From Sphingorhabdus sp. EL138 (lineage in GTDB: Bacteria > Pseudomonadota > Alphaproteobacteria > Sphingomonadales > Sphingomonadaceae): 64,000 nt of DNA. The position numbers and the translations under genes were made by a program. The stretch is taken from contig NZ_OGVD01000004.1 in assembly GCF_900258045.1 (NCBI RefSeq), positions 62,001-126,000 on the forward strand. The letters run 5' to 3'. Shown piece after piece: positions 8,533 through 18,229 of this stretch. Under the pieces are notes generated by a model. That model saw only the letters and a list, made by a program, of their open reading frames with translations, had not been told where the DNA came from and ran no database searches. Each line of letters starts with the position of its first letter. The stretch's first letter is position 1.

Positions 8533-8907
8533 ATGAAAAACGCAAGGATTATTGCCGTTGCCATAGGCTTGACCATGGCAGCCCTACCCGCAGTAGCGCA
8601 GGCGCAAGAGGGTGAAATTGGCTATGATAAAGGTGCATTGGCCTATGATGCCCTGATGGCCGGCGACAATGAGGCGGCTGTAGCAAAGCTGGAAAGTGGA
8701 AAGCTTACTGATCCTGCTGTCATGATCAATTTGGGGCAGGCTTATGCTCGTACCGGACGTTCCGGCGATGCAGCGAAAATGTTCGTGGCCGCCATGAACA
8801 GCAATCGCAGTTTTGATCTTGTGCTTGCCGATGGCCAGGTGATTAATTCTCGCAAGGCGGCCGAGATGGCGTTGAACAATCTGAATGGACGGTTGGCTTC
8901 CCGCTAA
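8533..8907 (+). CDS. Small secreted TPR-like protein
   Basis: A 124-residue protein; the ATG at 8533 is preferred over a GTG six bases earlier because AGGAG lies seven bases upstream. It has a signal peptide (MKNARIIAVAIGLTMAALPAVAQAQ). The mature part holds two to three tetratricopeptide-like helix pairs: ALMAGDNEAAVAKLES, DPAVMINLGQAYARTGRSGDAAKMFVAAM. TPR domains bind proteins; this one should act in the periplasm. The 179 bases upstream are A+T rich and probably hold its promoter. A terminator follows. Confidence 0.75.
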   Translation: MKNARIIAVAIGLTMAALPAVAQAQEGEIGYDKGALAYDALMAGDNEAAVAKLESGKLTDPAVMINLGQAYARTGRSGDAAKMFVAAMNSNRSFDLVLADGQVINSRKAAEMALNNLNGRLASR

Positions 8908-8934
8908 ACGGGCATATCCTATCGTTATAGTGAG

Positions 8935-8960
8935 GCGGCCGTTCGCATGGCCGCTTTTTT
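8935..8960 (+). terminator. Rho-independent terminator after the TPR-like gene
   Basis: GCGGCC and GGCCGC form a 6-bp stem around an 8-base loop, followed by six T residues. Confidence 0.85.
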
Positions 8961-9206
8961 GTTCATTAATATTTACGCTGCAGCATTTTTGCATCGCAGC
9001 ATGAAAAGCAGAGCGCTTTTGCGGCTTCCAAAGCAACTGCAACAATCCTGAAATATTATTGTCTCCAAAGAGTCATGCAAACGGCATCGGCGGGTCATTT
9101 GCCGCGCCTAGTGCCCAAGTCCGAAGGCGATGGGGGCATCTATGATTCGTTTCCACATCATCTGATCTGAAATGTTTGAAATCAGTAATCTGCGGAGACT
9201 TTTTCC

Positions 9207-10727
9207 ATGTTAAATAAGCAAATTCGTTCAGTTCTCTTTGCTGGTGTTGCAGCAATGGCAGTAACGGCCTGTGGTGCCGATGATGTGGCTTCCCCCGGCG
9301 AAGGCACTATTGTCCTGCCAGCTCCGACCCCGACACCAACGCCTACTCCCACGCCAACACCCACCCCGCCAACTGGTGGTCCGGCAGCTGACTGTCCGAC
9401 AGGCACAGCCAACGTCGGAACAATAACGACCGGTAATGGTGAAGAAGTTCGCAATTGCCAGATATCTGGTGTGATAACCAGTAATCTGACCGTACCCAAT
9501 CGGAACGGCACGATCTATTCCTTTTCCGGCGCAGTCGAAGTTGGCGTTGATGGCGGAACTACCGGCATCATGACAATCGAACCCGGTGTTGTTATTTTTG
9601 GTTCATCCGGCGGTGATTTCTTGCTGGTGAACCGCGGCTCGCAGCTATTTGCGGAGGGTACTGCGGCAGAACCAATCATCATGACGTCGCGTCAGAATAT
9701 ATTGGGCACGACCGGCGTTAACAGCATTGGTCAGTGGGGCGGTGTTGTCATTTTGGGCCGTGCACCAATTTCTGACTGTGCGACAGGCGGTGCGTCCAAC
9801 CCGGGCGGTACTCGTACCGACTGTGAAGCCATCGTGGAGGGACCATCCAATGCGGTTTATGGCGGGACCTTGCCAGCCGATTCCAGCGGCCGGATGTCTT
9901 ACCTGCAGGTGCGTTACCCCGGTTTCGAAGTGTCGCCCGGCAACGAGCTTAACGGCATCACCCTGGCCGGTGTTGGTAGCGGAACATTCTTCCAGAATAT
10001 TCAGGTCCACAACAGCTCGGATGACGGCGTGGAATGGTTTGGTGGCCGCGTAAATGGTAAAAACCTCGTCATGACCGGTATCGACGATGACTCGGTCGAC
10101 TCTGATTCCGGCTACCAAGGTAATAACCAGTTCGTGCTCGCCGTACAGCGTGCAGGCGGCGGTGACCATGTCATGGAAGCGGATTCCAATGGCGATGAAG
10201 ATGCTGAACCACGTCAGCGTCACCGTTTGGCGAATGTTACCTTTGTTTCCAGCGGCCAAGACCATGTCATATTGCTGCGCGGTGGCGGTGACTATGAATT
10301 CTATAACAGCGTATTCAATAGTCCGGCAGCCTGTATCGATATCGACAGTGCAACCACCATTCAGGCAGCTGGTGCAGCGGCGGACGAAAATGGGCCGCCG
10401 GTATTCGAATCTCTGTTTATGAGCTGCGCAACGGCATTTGTGGATGATGGCAATATCACGGCTGCCCAGATCCAGACGCTGTTCAATGCCGGCAGCAACA
10501 ACACCGAATCAGGGACATCGACGCTGGCAAATTCCGCGGCGGCATTCCCGTTCATCAACGGTGCAACCGAAAATGCGGTTACCCCGTTTGCGGTCAGCGC
10601 TGTGGACGCTTTCTTTGAAGATGTCTCCTATATCGGTGCCGTGCAGGACGCGAATGATACTCGCTTCCAGGGTTGGACCTGCGGTCTCTACGCGGATGAT
10701 TGCGCGACCGCTCCCACAATTGGCTAA
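9207..10727 (+). CDS. Large surface-type lipoprotein with Pro-Thr linker
   Basis: A 506-residue protein with a lipoprotein signal (MLNKQIRSVLFAGVAAMAV, lipobox VTAC). Directly after the anchor comes a (Pro-Thr)n linker at about residues 39-55, which would hold the body away from the membrane. The body is Gly/Asn/Ser rich, without recognised catalytic motifs; its pattern (IEPGVVIFGSSGG, WGGVVILGRAP, DDGVEWFGGRVNGKNLV) suggests a parallel beta-helix. Similar lipoproteins are commonly found beside a TonB-dependent receptor, as here. An intergenic hairpin separates it from the receptor, and the gsp operon follows, so it may be a type II secretion substrate exposed on the cell surface; that is inference. 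Confidence 0.72.
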   Translation: MLNKQIRSVLFAGVAAMAVTACGADDVASPGEGTIVLPAPTPTPTPTPTPTPTPPTGGPAADCPTGTANVGTITTGNGEEVRNCQISGVITSNLTVPNRNGTIYSFSGAVEVGVDGGTTGIMTIEPGVVIFGSSGGDFLLVNRGSQLFAEGTAAEPIIMTSRQNILGTTGVNSIGQWGGVVILGRAPISDCATGGASNPGGTRTDCEAIVEGPSNAVYGGTLPADSSGRMSYLQVRYPGFEVSPGNELNGITLAGVGSGTFFQNIQVHNSSDDGVEWFGGRVNGKNLVMTGIDDDSVDSDSGYQGNNQFVLAVQRAGGGDHVMEADSNGDEDAEPRQRHRLANVTFVSSGQDHVILLRGGGDYEFYNSVFNSPAACIDIDSATTIQAAGAAADENGPPVFESLFMSCATAFVDDGNITAAQIQTLFNAGSNNTESGTSTLANSAAAFPFINGATENAVTPFAVSAVDAFFEDVSYIGAVQDANDTRFQGWTCGLYADDCATAPTIG

Positions 10728-10740
10728 TTTACGAAATGAC

Positions 10741-10780
10741 AAAGGGATGGCGGCTTTCATTGGTCGCCATCCCCTTTTTT
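10741..10780 (+). terminator. Hairpin with U-run between lipoprotein and receptor genes
   Basis: AAAGGGATGGCG pairs with CGCCATCCCCTTT across a 12-base loop and ends in a T-run. It can end transcription of the lipoprotein gene or lower read-through into the receptor gene, which starts 25 bases later. Confidence 0.82.
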
Positions 10781-10804
10781 GAGTTATAAAAAGGAAAAAT
10801 TCCG

Positions 10805-13501
10805 ATGACGAAGCGGGCATCTTTGGTCACCAGTCTATTTTTGAGCACGGCTTTGTTTTCGCCTGCTGCATTGGCACAAGCCACCTCAGAGGATACGGCC
10901 GCTCAGCCGGGCTCCGCGGATACTGCCCCGGAAAAAGATGTCGATATTTCTGCGCCTGGTGGTGATTTCAGCGGAGAGATTATCGTTCGCGGCAAGTTTA
11001 TTCCGAACCCGATCCGGGCGACGTCAGAGGTTGTTTCGGTTCTCGGTGAAGAGGAAATCGCCCGTGCGGCTGATGGCGATATTGCCGGCTCCCTGCAGCG
11101 CGTAACCGGCCTCAGTGTTGTTGGCGGGCGCTTCGTTTTTGTCCGCGGCCTGGGTGAACGCTATTCTCTGGCGTTGCTCAACGGTCTGCCACTGCCTTCT
11201 CCCGAACCGCTGCGCCGGGTTGTACCGCTCGACCTTTTTCCGACCAGCGTGATCGCTTCCACGGTTGTCCAGAAAAGCTACTCGGTAAATTATCCCGGTG
11301 AGTTTGGCGGCGGTGTGATCAATCTGACCACCAAGGCGACGCCGGATGAACCATTTTTGAAATTCAGTTTTGGCGTGAGCGGTGACAGCGAAACCACAGG
11401 GAAACTTGGTTACACCTATGATGGTTCCGACCTCGATATCCTCGGCTATGATAGCGGAGTTCGTGATATCCCAAATGGTCTGGGACAGGCCATTGCACAG
11501 AATGTACCTATTTCAGTTGGTGATAATTTTACCAGTCTGGATCTGCAGAATTTTGCGGCCAGCCTGAACAATGCGGAAACTTCTCTGATCCAGCGGAATA
11601 ATGATATTCCGGCCAATTTCTCAGCGGAAGTCACCGGTGGTACAACCATAGATGTCGGCAATGCCTTTGTCGGTATCATTGCGACTGCCGGTTTTGAGAA
11701 TAGTTGGCGCACGCGCGGCGGTGTGCAGCAAACATCGCAGGGTATCGTCAATATTGACGGCACACCGGGATTGCGGCCTGATCAGGATTTCAATTTCCTG
11801 ACCACGGAAAACCGCATCATCGTCAATGGTTTACTGGCCTTATCTGCGGAAGTTGGTGAACATAAATTTCGGTTCACCAATCTCTATATTCATGACACGG
11901 TCAAAGACGCTTCGATCAAGCAGGGCATTGATGCGATCAACGTCGATGAAGAAACCCTGCTCAATCAAGGCCGTACGAGCTGGTTTGAACGACAACTGTT
12001 CACAACGCAGTTTGTCGGGGAACTGAAATTTGACGAACTGTCTGTCGATCTGCGTGGTAGCTACGCGAACTCCAAGCGCGATGCGCCTTATCAGCGGACA
12101 TATAGCTATGCCTTTGATCGCCTTTTCGCCAATGATTTCGTCAATGATCTGACATCCCCAGGCGAGTCAGCGCGCATCCGCTTCAGCGACTTGAACGATG
12201 ATGTCTATGGTGCTGGTCTCGACATTGGGTATGAGACCAACATCGGCGTGCCCGTCAATTTCACTGCGGGTTACAGCTACTATCTCAATGACCGCGATGC
12301 ACAGCGCCGGGATTTCCGCTTCATACCTTCCAATGGACTGCCCAGCCCATTTGACCAGCAGCGGATCGATTTCCTGCTGTCCGACCTCAATGTCTTCACG
12401 CAGGAGATTGAACTGCGCGAAGTGGCTGCGCAGACCTCTGTACCGGCCTATACTGCAGAGCTGGAAATCCATGGCGGCTATGGTCAGGTGGACGCGGAGC
12501 TGGCTGACGGCCTGCGTCTCAATCTCGGTGTGCGTTATGAAGATGCACAGCAAGAAGTTCTCCCCATCACGCTGACAGGAGGGCAGGCTTCTGTCGCGAC
12601 CGGTCTCGACAATGACTATTGGTTGCCCGCCGGCACGTTGACCTGGAATTTTGCGGATGACATGCAATTTCGTCTCGCAGCTTCCAAAACCGTTGCCCGT
12701 CCTCAATTTCGTGAACTGGCGCCGCAACAGTTTCTTGACCTTGATACCGACCGGACCTTCATCGGTAACCCGTTGCTTGAGGATAGCGAGCTGGTCAATG
12801 TCGAGGGCCGTTTTGAATATTATATCGGCCGCGGCGAACGGATCACACTGGCCGGCTTTTACAAGGACATCGACAATCCGATTGAGAATGTTGCCTTTGT
12901 TCAGGGTGGCGGTACGCTATTCACCGGTTTCTCCAATGCGCCAAAGGCACGACTTTATGGAGCAGAAGTGGAGCTTGTGAAATATTTCCCGCTTTATGAC
13001 ATATTCGGCGGTAAATTCTTTGAAGACCGGCGGTTGTTGCTGGCGGCAAACTACACCTACACAAAGTCAGAAATCCAGGTCGCCGACGGCGATACTGCAA
13101 TCAATCCGGTGACGCTGCAACCTACTTCGGCCCTGAATCTGTTTGATGACGGTGACCGCCTCACTGGCCAGTCAAAACATGTCGCCAATCTGCAATTCGG
13201 GATGGAGGCCGAGGAAGGCCTTTCACAGCAGACCATTTTGCTGACCTACAATAGCCCGCGGGTTACCGCACGCGGGCCGCAGGATCAGCCTGATCTGATC
13301 GAACGAACCGGCTGGCAGATCGACTTCGTGATGCGGGAACAACTGAAAATTGCCGGACAGGAATTTGAGCTGAAATTTGAGGCGCGTAACCTGCTCGGCA
13401 CTGACTACCGCGAATCCCAGACGCTGAATGATACCCGGATCATAAACAATGGTTATGATGTGGGTACACGTCTGTCGATGAGCATCGGGATCAACTTCTG
13501 A
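10805..13501 (+). CDS. TonB-dependent outer-membrane receptor
   Basis: An 898-residue receptor with a signal peptide (to LAQA). The TonB box region is EIIVRGKF; the plug domain follows (VVSVLGEEEIARAADGDIAGSLQRVTGLSV, FVRGLGERYSLALLNGLPLPSPEP, EFGGGVINLTTK), then a 22-strand barrel ending in an aromatic SIGINF. The RGLGERYS type plug, with no obvious siderophore features, is frequent in sphingomonads for carbohydrate or unknown substrates. It lies between the surface lipoprotein and the gsp operon, which hints at a receptor-lipoprotein pair. Confidence 0.88.
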   Translation: MTKRASLVTSLFLSTALFSPAALAQATSEDTAAQPGSADTAPEKDVDISAPGGDFSGEIIVRGKFIPNPIRATSEVVSVLGEEEIARAADGDIAGSLQRVTGLSVVGGRFVFVRGLGERYSLALLNGLPLPSPEPLRRVVPLDLFPTSVIASTVVQKSYSVNYPGEFGGGVINLTTKATPDEPFLKFSFGVSGDSETTGKLGYTYDGSDLDILGYDSGVRDIPNGLGQAIAQNVPISVGDNFTSLDLQNFAASLNNAETSLIQRNNDIPANFSAEVTGGTTIDVGNAFVGIIATAGFENSWRTRGGVQQTSQGIVNIDGTPGLRPDQDFNFLTTENRIIVNGLLALSAEVGEHKFRFTNLYIHDTVKDASIKQGIDAINVDEETLLNQGRTSWFERQLFTTQFVGELKFDELSVDLRGSYANSKRDAPYQRTYSYAFDRLFANDFVNDLTSPGESARIRFSDLNDDVYGAGLDIGYETNIGVPVNFTAGYSYYLNDRDAQRRDFRFIPSNGLPSPFDQQRIDFLLSDLNVFTQEIELREVAAQTSVPAYTAELEIHGGYGQVDAELADGLRLNLGVRYEDAQQEVLPITLTGGQASVATGLDNDYWLPAGTLTWNFADDMQFRLAASKTVARPQFRELAPQQFLDLDTDRTFIGNPLLEDSELVNVEGRFEYYIGRGERITLAGFYKDIDNPIENVAFVQGGGTLFTGFSNAPKARLYGAEVELVKYFPLYDIFGGKFFEDRRLLLAANYTYTKSEIQVADGDTAINPVTLQPTSALNLFDDGDRLTGQSKHVANLQFGMEAEEGLSQQTILLTYNSPRVTARGPQDQPDLIERTGWQIDFVMREQLKIAGQEFELKFEARNLLGTDYRESQTLNDTRIINNGYDVGTRLSMSIGINF

Positions 13502-13526
13502 CGACTGGCTTTCGGGGTTCATGGCC

Positions 13527-13549
13527 GCAAACGGTTTGCTGTAATTTTT
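13527..13549 (+). terminator. Weak hairpin with T-run after the receptor gene
   Basis: GCAAA and TTTGC form a short stem, followed within three bases by a run of T. The stem is weak, so partial read-through into gspC is likely. Confidence 0.4.
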
Positions 13550-13608
13550 CTGTCATCAATGAGTCGCAGGTTGGTCACCAAAGCGTTATAGCCACTCTGG
13601 GAAGCAGA

Positions 13609-14460
13609 GTGCGGGGATTCGTGGATATTCAATCTTCTAACCAGTTTTTGGCAAAGGGCCGGAAGGTACCCGTGCCGGGTCTTTATTCGGTCTTGCTGGG
13701 CTTGCTGGCGGTTTTTGTGGTGGTTCAGGCGATACGGCTGATCTGGGTTGTCGTAACGCCACTGGGACCGATGGGAGATTGGCAGGCACGGGAAGTGCAG
13801 GTTTTATCGCCACAATCCCGGTTGACGCTGTTCAGCAGTTTCGATCCATTTTATCGTACTGGCCCGGCCGCAACAGCCAATGTCGTCACGTCGTTGCAGC
13901 TCACCCTATATGGTATCAGAATGAATGAGGGCTCCGGCCTCGGATCGGCGATATTGGCCGGACCGGACGGTGTGCAGGAAAACTATGCTGTGGGTGATGA
14001 AATCATGTCCGGTGTCAAACTGGATGTAGTCAATTTCGATCATGTTGTGATTGATCGCAGCGGTACGAAGGAAAGCCTGTATCTGGATCAGTCCGTCCCG
14101 GCAGAAACCGTGGGCGGCGAGTTTGATACGGATCAGGCTGCGATCTCTGGCTCGTCATCAGGCCCTGCTGGAACTACGCCAGCAGCCGAGGCAATCGCCA
14201 ATGCGGTTGATCTTGCGCCGCGCAGTGCAGATGGCAAAGTGACGGGTATCGTTGTGTCACCACGCGGTGATGGCGCCCTGTTCCGGGCTGCCGGTTTCCG
14301 GGACGGCGATATTATCGTCTCGGTCAATGGTCAGCAGGTCTCCTCGACCAGCGATATTGCGGCACTAAAACGCCGTATTGTACCGGGTGCACGACTCTCT
14401 GTAGAAGTAGAACGCGGCGCTGATACTGTTCCCCTGGCAATTAACATGGGGACACAATGA
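13609..14460 (+). CDS. gspC: Type II secretion inner-membrane protein C
   Basis: A 283-residue protein of GspC layout: short cytosolic N-terminus, one membrane segment (about 22-45, YSVLLGLLAVFVVVQAIRLI), a periplasmic HR domain (about 60-135) and a C-terminal PDZ domain (about 200-283, with GLFRAAGFRDGDIIVSVNGQ-like core and LSVEVERG). GspC links the inner-membrane platform to the secretin and helps choose substrates. Start codon GTG at 13609 is uncertain; a GTG at 13621 is also possible. The stop overlaps gspD. Confidence 0.85.
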   Translation: MRGFVDIQSSNQFLAKGRKVPVPGLYSVLLGLLAVFVVVQAIRLIWVVVTPLGPMGDWQAREVQVLSPQSRLTLFSSFDPFYRTGPAATANVVTSLQLTLYGIRMNEGSGLGSAILAGPDGVQENYAVGDEIMSGVKLDVVNFDHVVIDRSGTKESLYLDQSVPAETVGGEFDTDQAAISGSSSGPAGTTPAAEAIANAVDLAPRSADGKVTGIVVSPRGDGALFRAAGFRDGDIIVSVNGQQVSSTSDIAALKRRIVPGARLSVEVERGADTVPLAINMGTQ

Positions 14461-16664
14461 TGAACCACGCACTTACGAAAATGGCTGCCAGATGGGCAGT
14501 ATCCCTTGCTATATTGGGACCTGTGGCACTGACCCCGGCCTTTGCCCAGCATAGCCTGAACGTTCGTGATGCTGACATCAGAGCTTTCGTGCAGGATGCG
14601 GCGCGGGTTACTGGCCGCACATTCATTGTTGATAGCCGGGTGCAGGGCAAAGTGTCGGTGGTTACGGACCGGCCATTGTCCCGCTCCGAATATTTTGAGA
14701 TTTTTCTGTCGACATTGCGAGCAAATAATCTGGTCGCCATCCCGACCACGGGCGGTGCCTATCGTATCCAGCCGGCCGACGGGGCTGCGACCCAGCCAAC
14801 CCGGATTGGTACACGCCAATCGGCGGCGAACCAGTTTGTCACCGAAGTTGTCCGCCTGAAATCCATTGAAGCAACGGCAGCTTTGGAAACCCTGCGCCCG
14901 TTGATCAGCAAGCAGGGTGCAATTACTGCCAATCGCAACGCCAACAGCCTGGTGATTGTCGACTATGCCGACAATATCCGCCGGGTGCGGGCACTGGTCA
15001 GCCGGATTGATAAAGACAGTGCGGCTTCCACCATAGTGAACCTCAAAAATGCGGGTGCGCGGGAAATTGCGACATCGCTGCAAACACTGGCTCAACAAGG
15101 CGGCAATGGCACGGCTGCGCCGGTTACGGTTGTCGCGATTGACAGCAGTAACAGCATTGCGCTGCGCGGTGATCCCAGTGCGGTGGCCAAATTTGTGTCG
15201 ATGGCGCGGGAGCTTGACCAGCGTGCTGAATCCGGCACCGAAATCCGTGTCCATCAACTGGACTATGCCAATGCGGAACAATTGCTGCCAGTGATTGAGC
15301 AGTTAATGGGGCAGGGTAGCGCAGGCTCAACCGCCGCGGTCCCGTCATCTGTTGCACCGGCATCTGGGAGTAATGGAGGCGGTAACGGTGGTGCTGCGCC
15401 TGCGGTAATGCCGGTATCAACAAACGGCAGTTCCGGTGGCGGGATTGCCCGTCATGGTCCGGCGGTGGTCACACGCTATGAAGGTACAAACGCCATCATC
15501 GTTGCGGCCAATCCCGATGTGCAGCGCATGATTGGTGAATTGATCCGGCAGCTGGATACGCGTCAGGAACAGGTGTCGGTAGAAGCGATCATCGTTGAGA
15601 TTTCTGACTCACTGGCGCGTGAACTGGGCATCCAGTTTTTGATCGGCGGCAAAGACACACCTTTTGCAGTAACCAATTTCTCCAACGCCGGTCCCAACAT
15701 CGTCGATATCGCCGGTGGTTTACTCGCGGATCAGTTTGACACGACGACGACCACCACCACCGATACGGCCACGACAACCACGACAAATAGCGCGGTTGGC
15801 GACCAGCTGCTGGAAAATGCCGCCGATGCGATTTTGGGCGCGCGCGGCTCCTTCACCGGTTTCGCGACGACGCTGGGCGGTGATACGATTCTGGGTACGA
15901 TCATCAACGCGGTGCAACGGGATTCCGATTCCAACCTGCTTTCCACGCCGTCTCTGACGGTGAACAACAATCTCAAGGGCAGCATCTTGTTCGGGCAGGA
16001 AATTCCTGTTTCCACGGGCGAGGCTTTGTCCAATAATTTCGACAATGCATTTCGGACGATACAACGTCAAAATGTCGGTATCGAGCTGGAGGTCACACCG
16101 CAGATCAATGCCGGGGATGAAGTGCGGCTGGAACTGCGTCAGGAGGTCAGCTCGATTGCCGGACCGGTTTCGAATGACTTCAATGAACTGATCATCAACA
16201 AGCGTGAGATAAAAACCACGGTCACGGTGGGCGACGGAGAGATTATCGCATTGGGCGGCTTGTTGGACGATAACGAGCGTCGCACGATTGAGAAAATCCC
16301 GTTTCTGGGAGATATCCCGCTGATCGGCGAACTATTTAAATCGCGTGGCAAAGAACGGATAAAAACCAATTTGATGGTGTTCATCCGGCCGAAAATCCTG
16401 CGCGACCGTGCCGATGCCCGGGCGTTTTCGGCTCGCCGCTATGGCTATATCAGGGGGCGCCAATTGCGCCGCGATCCAGAGCTTGAACCGTCAATTGATG
16501 TGCTGGTTCGTGACTATATGGGAGCAGTGCCTCCGGTCGCGGAAACCCAGCCCGGTGATCAGATTATTTATGCGCCGGGTGCAGTTACGCAGTCCCAGAA
16601 TAATGAAGCTTTGCAGCAAGTTCCGGTTTTACCCAGCAATCCCGGTTCGGAGAAGGATGACTGA
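14457..16664 (+). CDS. gspD: Type II secretion outer-membrane secretin
   Basis: A 735-residue secretin with a signal peptide ending TPAFAQ. It has an N0 domain (LNVRDADIRAFVQDAARVTGRTFIVD), N1-N3 repeats with a Gly/Asn/Ser-rich linker in N3 (around residues 295-330), then the secretin core. The core has the signatures VEAIIVEISDSLARELGI, LLSTPSLTVNNN, VGIELEVTPQIN and the C-terminal LGGLLDD...KIPFLGDIPLIGELF. A Thr-only stretch near residues 427-445 is unusual and lies in the gate region. It forms the outer-membrane channel. The start overlaps gspC and the stop overlaps gspE (TGATG). Confidence 0.95.
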   Translation: MMNHALTKMAARWAVSLAILGPVALTPAFAQHSLNVRDADIRAFVQDAARVTGRTFIVDSRVQGKVSVVTDRPLSRSEYFEIFLSTLRANNLVAIPTTGGAYRIQPADGAATQPTRIGTRQSAANQFVTEVVRLKSIEATAALETLRPLISKQGAITANRNANSLVIVDYADNIRRVRALVSRIDKDSAASTIVNLKNAGAREIATSLQTLAQQGGNGTAAPVTVVAIDSSNSIALRGDPSAVAKFVSMARELDQRAESGTEIRVHQLDYANAEQLLPVIEQLMGQGSAGSTAAVPSSVAPASGSNGGGNGGAAPAVMPVSTNGSSGGGIARHGPAVVTRYEGTNAIIVAANPDVQRMIGELIRQLDTRQEQVSVEAIIVEISDSLARELGIQFLIGGKDTPFAVTNFSNAGPNIVDIAGGLLADQFDTTTTTTTDTATTTTTNSAVGDQLLENAADAILGARGSFTGFATTLGGDTILGTIINAVQRDSDSNLLSTPSLTVNNNLKGSILFGQEIPVSTGEALSNNFDNAFRTIQRQNVGIELEVTPQINAGDEVRLELRQEVSSIAGPVSNDFNELIINKREIKTTVTVGDGEIIALGGLLDDNERRTIEKIPFLGDIPLIGELFKSRGKERIKTNLMVFIRPKILRDRADARAFSARRYGYIRGRQLRRDPELEPSIDVLVRDYMGAVPPVAETQPGDQIIYAPGAVTQSQNNEALQQVPVLPSNPGSEKDD

Positions 16665-18229
16665 TGAAAATCGCGAAGGGAACAGATACAGACGTTTCCG
16701 GCGATGATGAAAAGCCTGTGGGTGAAGAACCCGCATCTCCGCCGCTTCTGGATATTCCCTATGCGTTCGCGCGTGATCAAGGCGTGCTGTTGAGGCGGAC
16801 AGATGGCAAACGGCTGTCAGTTGCGATGCGTGAAGGTGCTAATCCTCAGGCCTTGCTGGAACTGCGCCGCTATCTGGCCATGCCCTTTGATGTCGATCTG
16901 GTATCCCCCGACGCATTTGAGAAAATTCTGTCCGATCATTACGCCATGGATGGCAGCGCGGCCGCCATGGCCGGGGACATGAGCCTCAGCAACGATGCAC
17001 TGGACGATATTGCCGGAGATATTCCCAGCGCTGAGGATTTGCTGGACAGTGCCGACGATGCGCCAACCATCCGTTTGATCAACGGCATTATCGCAGAGGC
17101 GGCCCGGCAGGGCGCTTCCGATATTCATATCGAACCTTATGAGACAGGTCTGGTTGTCCGGATGCGTGTCGATGGCGTGTTGGAAGAAAAACTGCGCATG
17201 CCGCCGCATGTCGCGTCTGTTATTGTCAACCGGATAAAGGTCATGGCGCGGCTGGATATTGCCGAGCGCCGGATACCGCAAGACGGCCGGATTAGCTTGA
17301 CCCTTGGCGGGAAGCTGTTGGATGTGCGTGTCTCGACATTACCCAATCGCGCGAATGAACGTGTCGTTATGCGGATATTGGACAAGGAAAGCGCGGCGAT
17401 ATCGCTGGACCTGCTGGGTATGTCGAAAACAACCCACGAGATTTTGACCGAGGCCCTGTCGGAGCCCAATGGCATCATCCTGGTCACCGGGCCCACTGGT
17501 TCGGGTAAAACCACAACCCTATATGCCGGTCTGAAGCAGCTGAATGATGGCAGTCGCAATATCCTGACGGTCGAAGACCCGGTGGAATATGCTATTGAAG
17601 GCATAGGCCAGACACAGGTGAATGCCAAAGTCGGCCTGACCTTTGCCGCTGGTTTGCGCGCGATTCTGCGGCAGGACCCCGATGTTGTCATGGTGGGTGA
17701 GATCCGCGACCGGGAAACGGCGGAAATTGCCGTGCAGGCGTCTCTGACCGGTCATTTGGTACTCTCCACAGTCCATACCAATGATGCCGTTGGCGCGATT
17801 ACCCGGATGCGTGACATGAAGGTCGAGCCGTTTCTGCTGGCCTCTACATTGCGCGCTGTGATTGCCCAGCGGCTGGTGCGCAAGCTGTGCCCGCATTGCC
17901 GCGTTCCGATCCAGGCAGATGGCAGCCTGGCCTCCCTGCTTGGCTTTGACAACGGCACTGTGGTGTACCGTGAAGTCGGCTGTGATAAATGCAACCATAC
18001 CGGTTTTCAGGGACGCATTGGGGTTTTTGAAGCGATCCGCGTCGATGAAACCATCCGCAAACTGATCAATGATGGCGGTGATGAAGCACGTATCGCGGCT
18101 CATGCTTTCCTCAAAAAGCCGAATCTGGGTTCGGCTGCGCGGGCCCTCGTCCGTGAAGGGCTGACGACGGCAGAAGAGGGAATCCGCATATCGCGCCGTG
18201 ACGCGCTGGATGAGCAGGTTGATGCCTGA
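16664..18229 (+). CDS. gspE: Type II secretion ATPase
   Basis: A 521-residue GspE/PulE ATPase that powers pseudopilus assembly from the cytosol. The N-terminal N1E domain precedes the ATPase, with Walker A GPTGSGKTTT, Asp box (EDPVEY), Walker B MVGEIRD and a His box (LSTVHTNDA). The zinc tetra-cysteine motif is present as KLCPHCR and GCDKCNHTG. It overlaps gspD by TGATG and gspF by eight bases. Confidence 0.95.
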   Translation: MKIAKGTDTDVSGDDEKPVGEEPASPPLLDIPYAFARDQGVLLRRTDGKRLSVAMREGANPQALLELRRYLAMPFDVDLVSPDAFEKILSDHYAMDGSAAAMAGDMSLSNDALDDIAGDIPSAEDLLDSADDAPTIRLINGIIAEAARQGASDIHIEPYETGLVVRMRVDGVLEEKLRMPPHVASVIVNRIKVMARLDIAERRIPQDGRISLTLGGKLLDVRVSTLPNRANERVVMRILDKESAAISLDLLGMSKTTHEILTEALSEPNGIILVTGPTGSGKTTTLYAGLKQLNDGSRNILTVEDPVEYAIEGIGQTQVNAKVGLTFAAGLRAILRQDPDVVMVGEIRDRETAEIAVQASLTGHLVLSTVHTNDAVGAITRMRDMKVEPFLLASTLRAVIAQRLVRKLCPHCRVPIQADGSLASLLGFDNGTVVYREVGCDKCNHTGFQGRIGVFEAIRVDETIRKLINDGGDEARIAAHAFLKKPNLGSAARALVREGLTTAEEGIRISRRDALDEQVDA

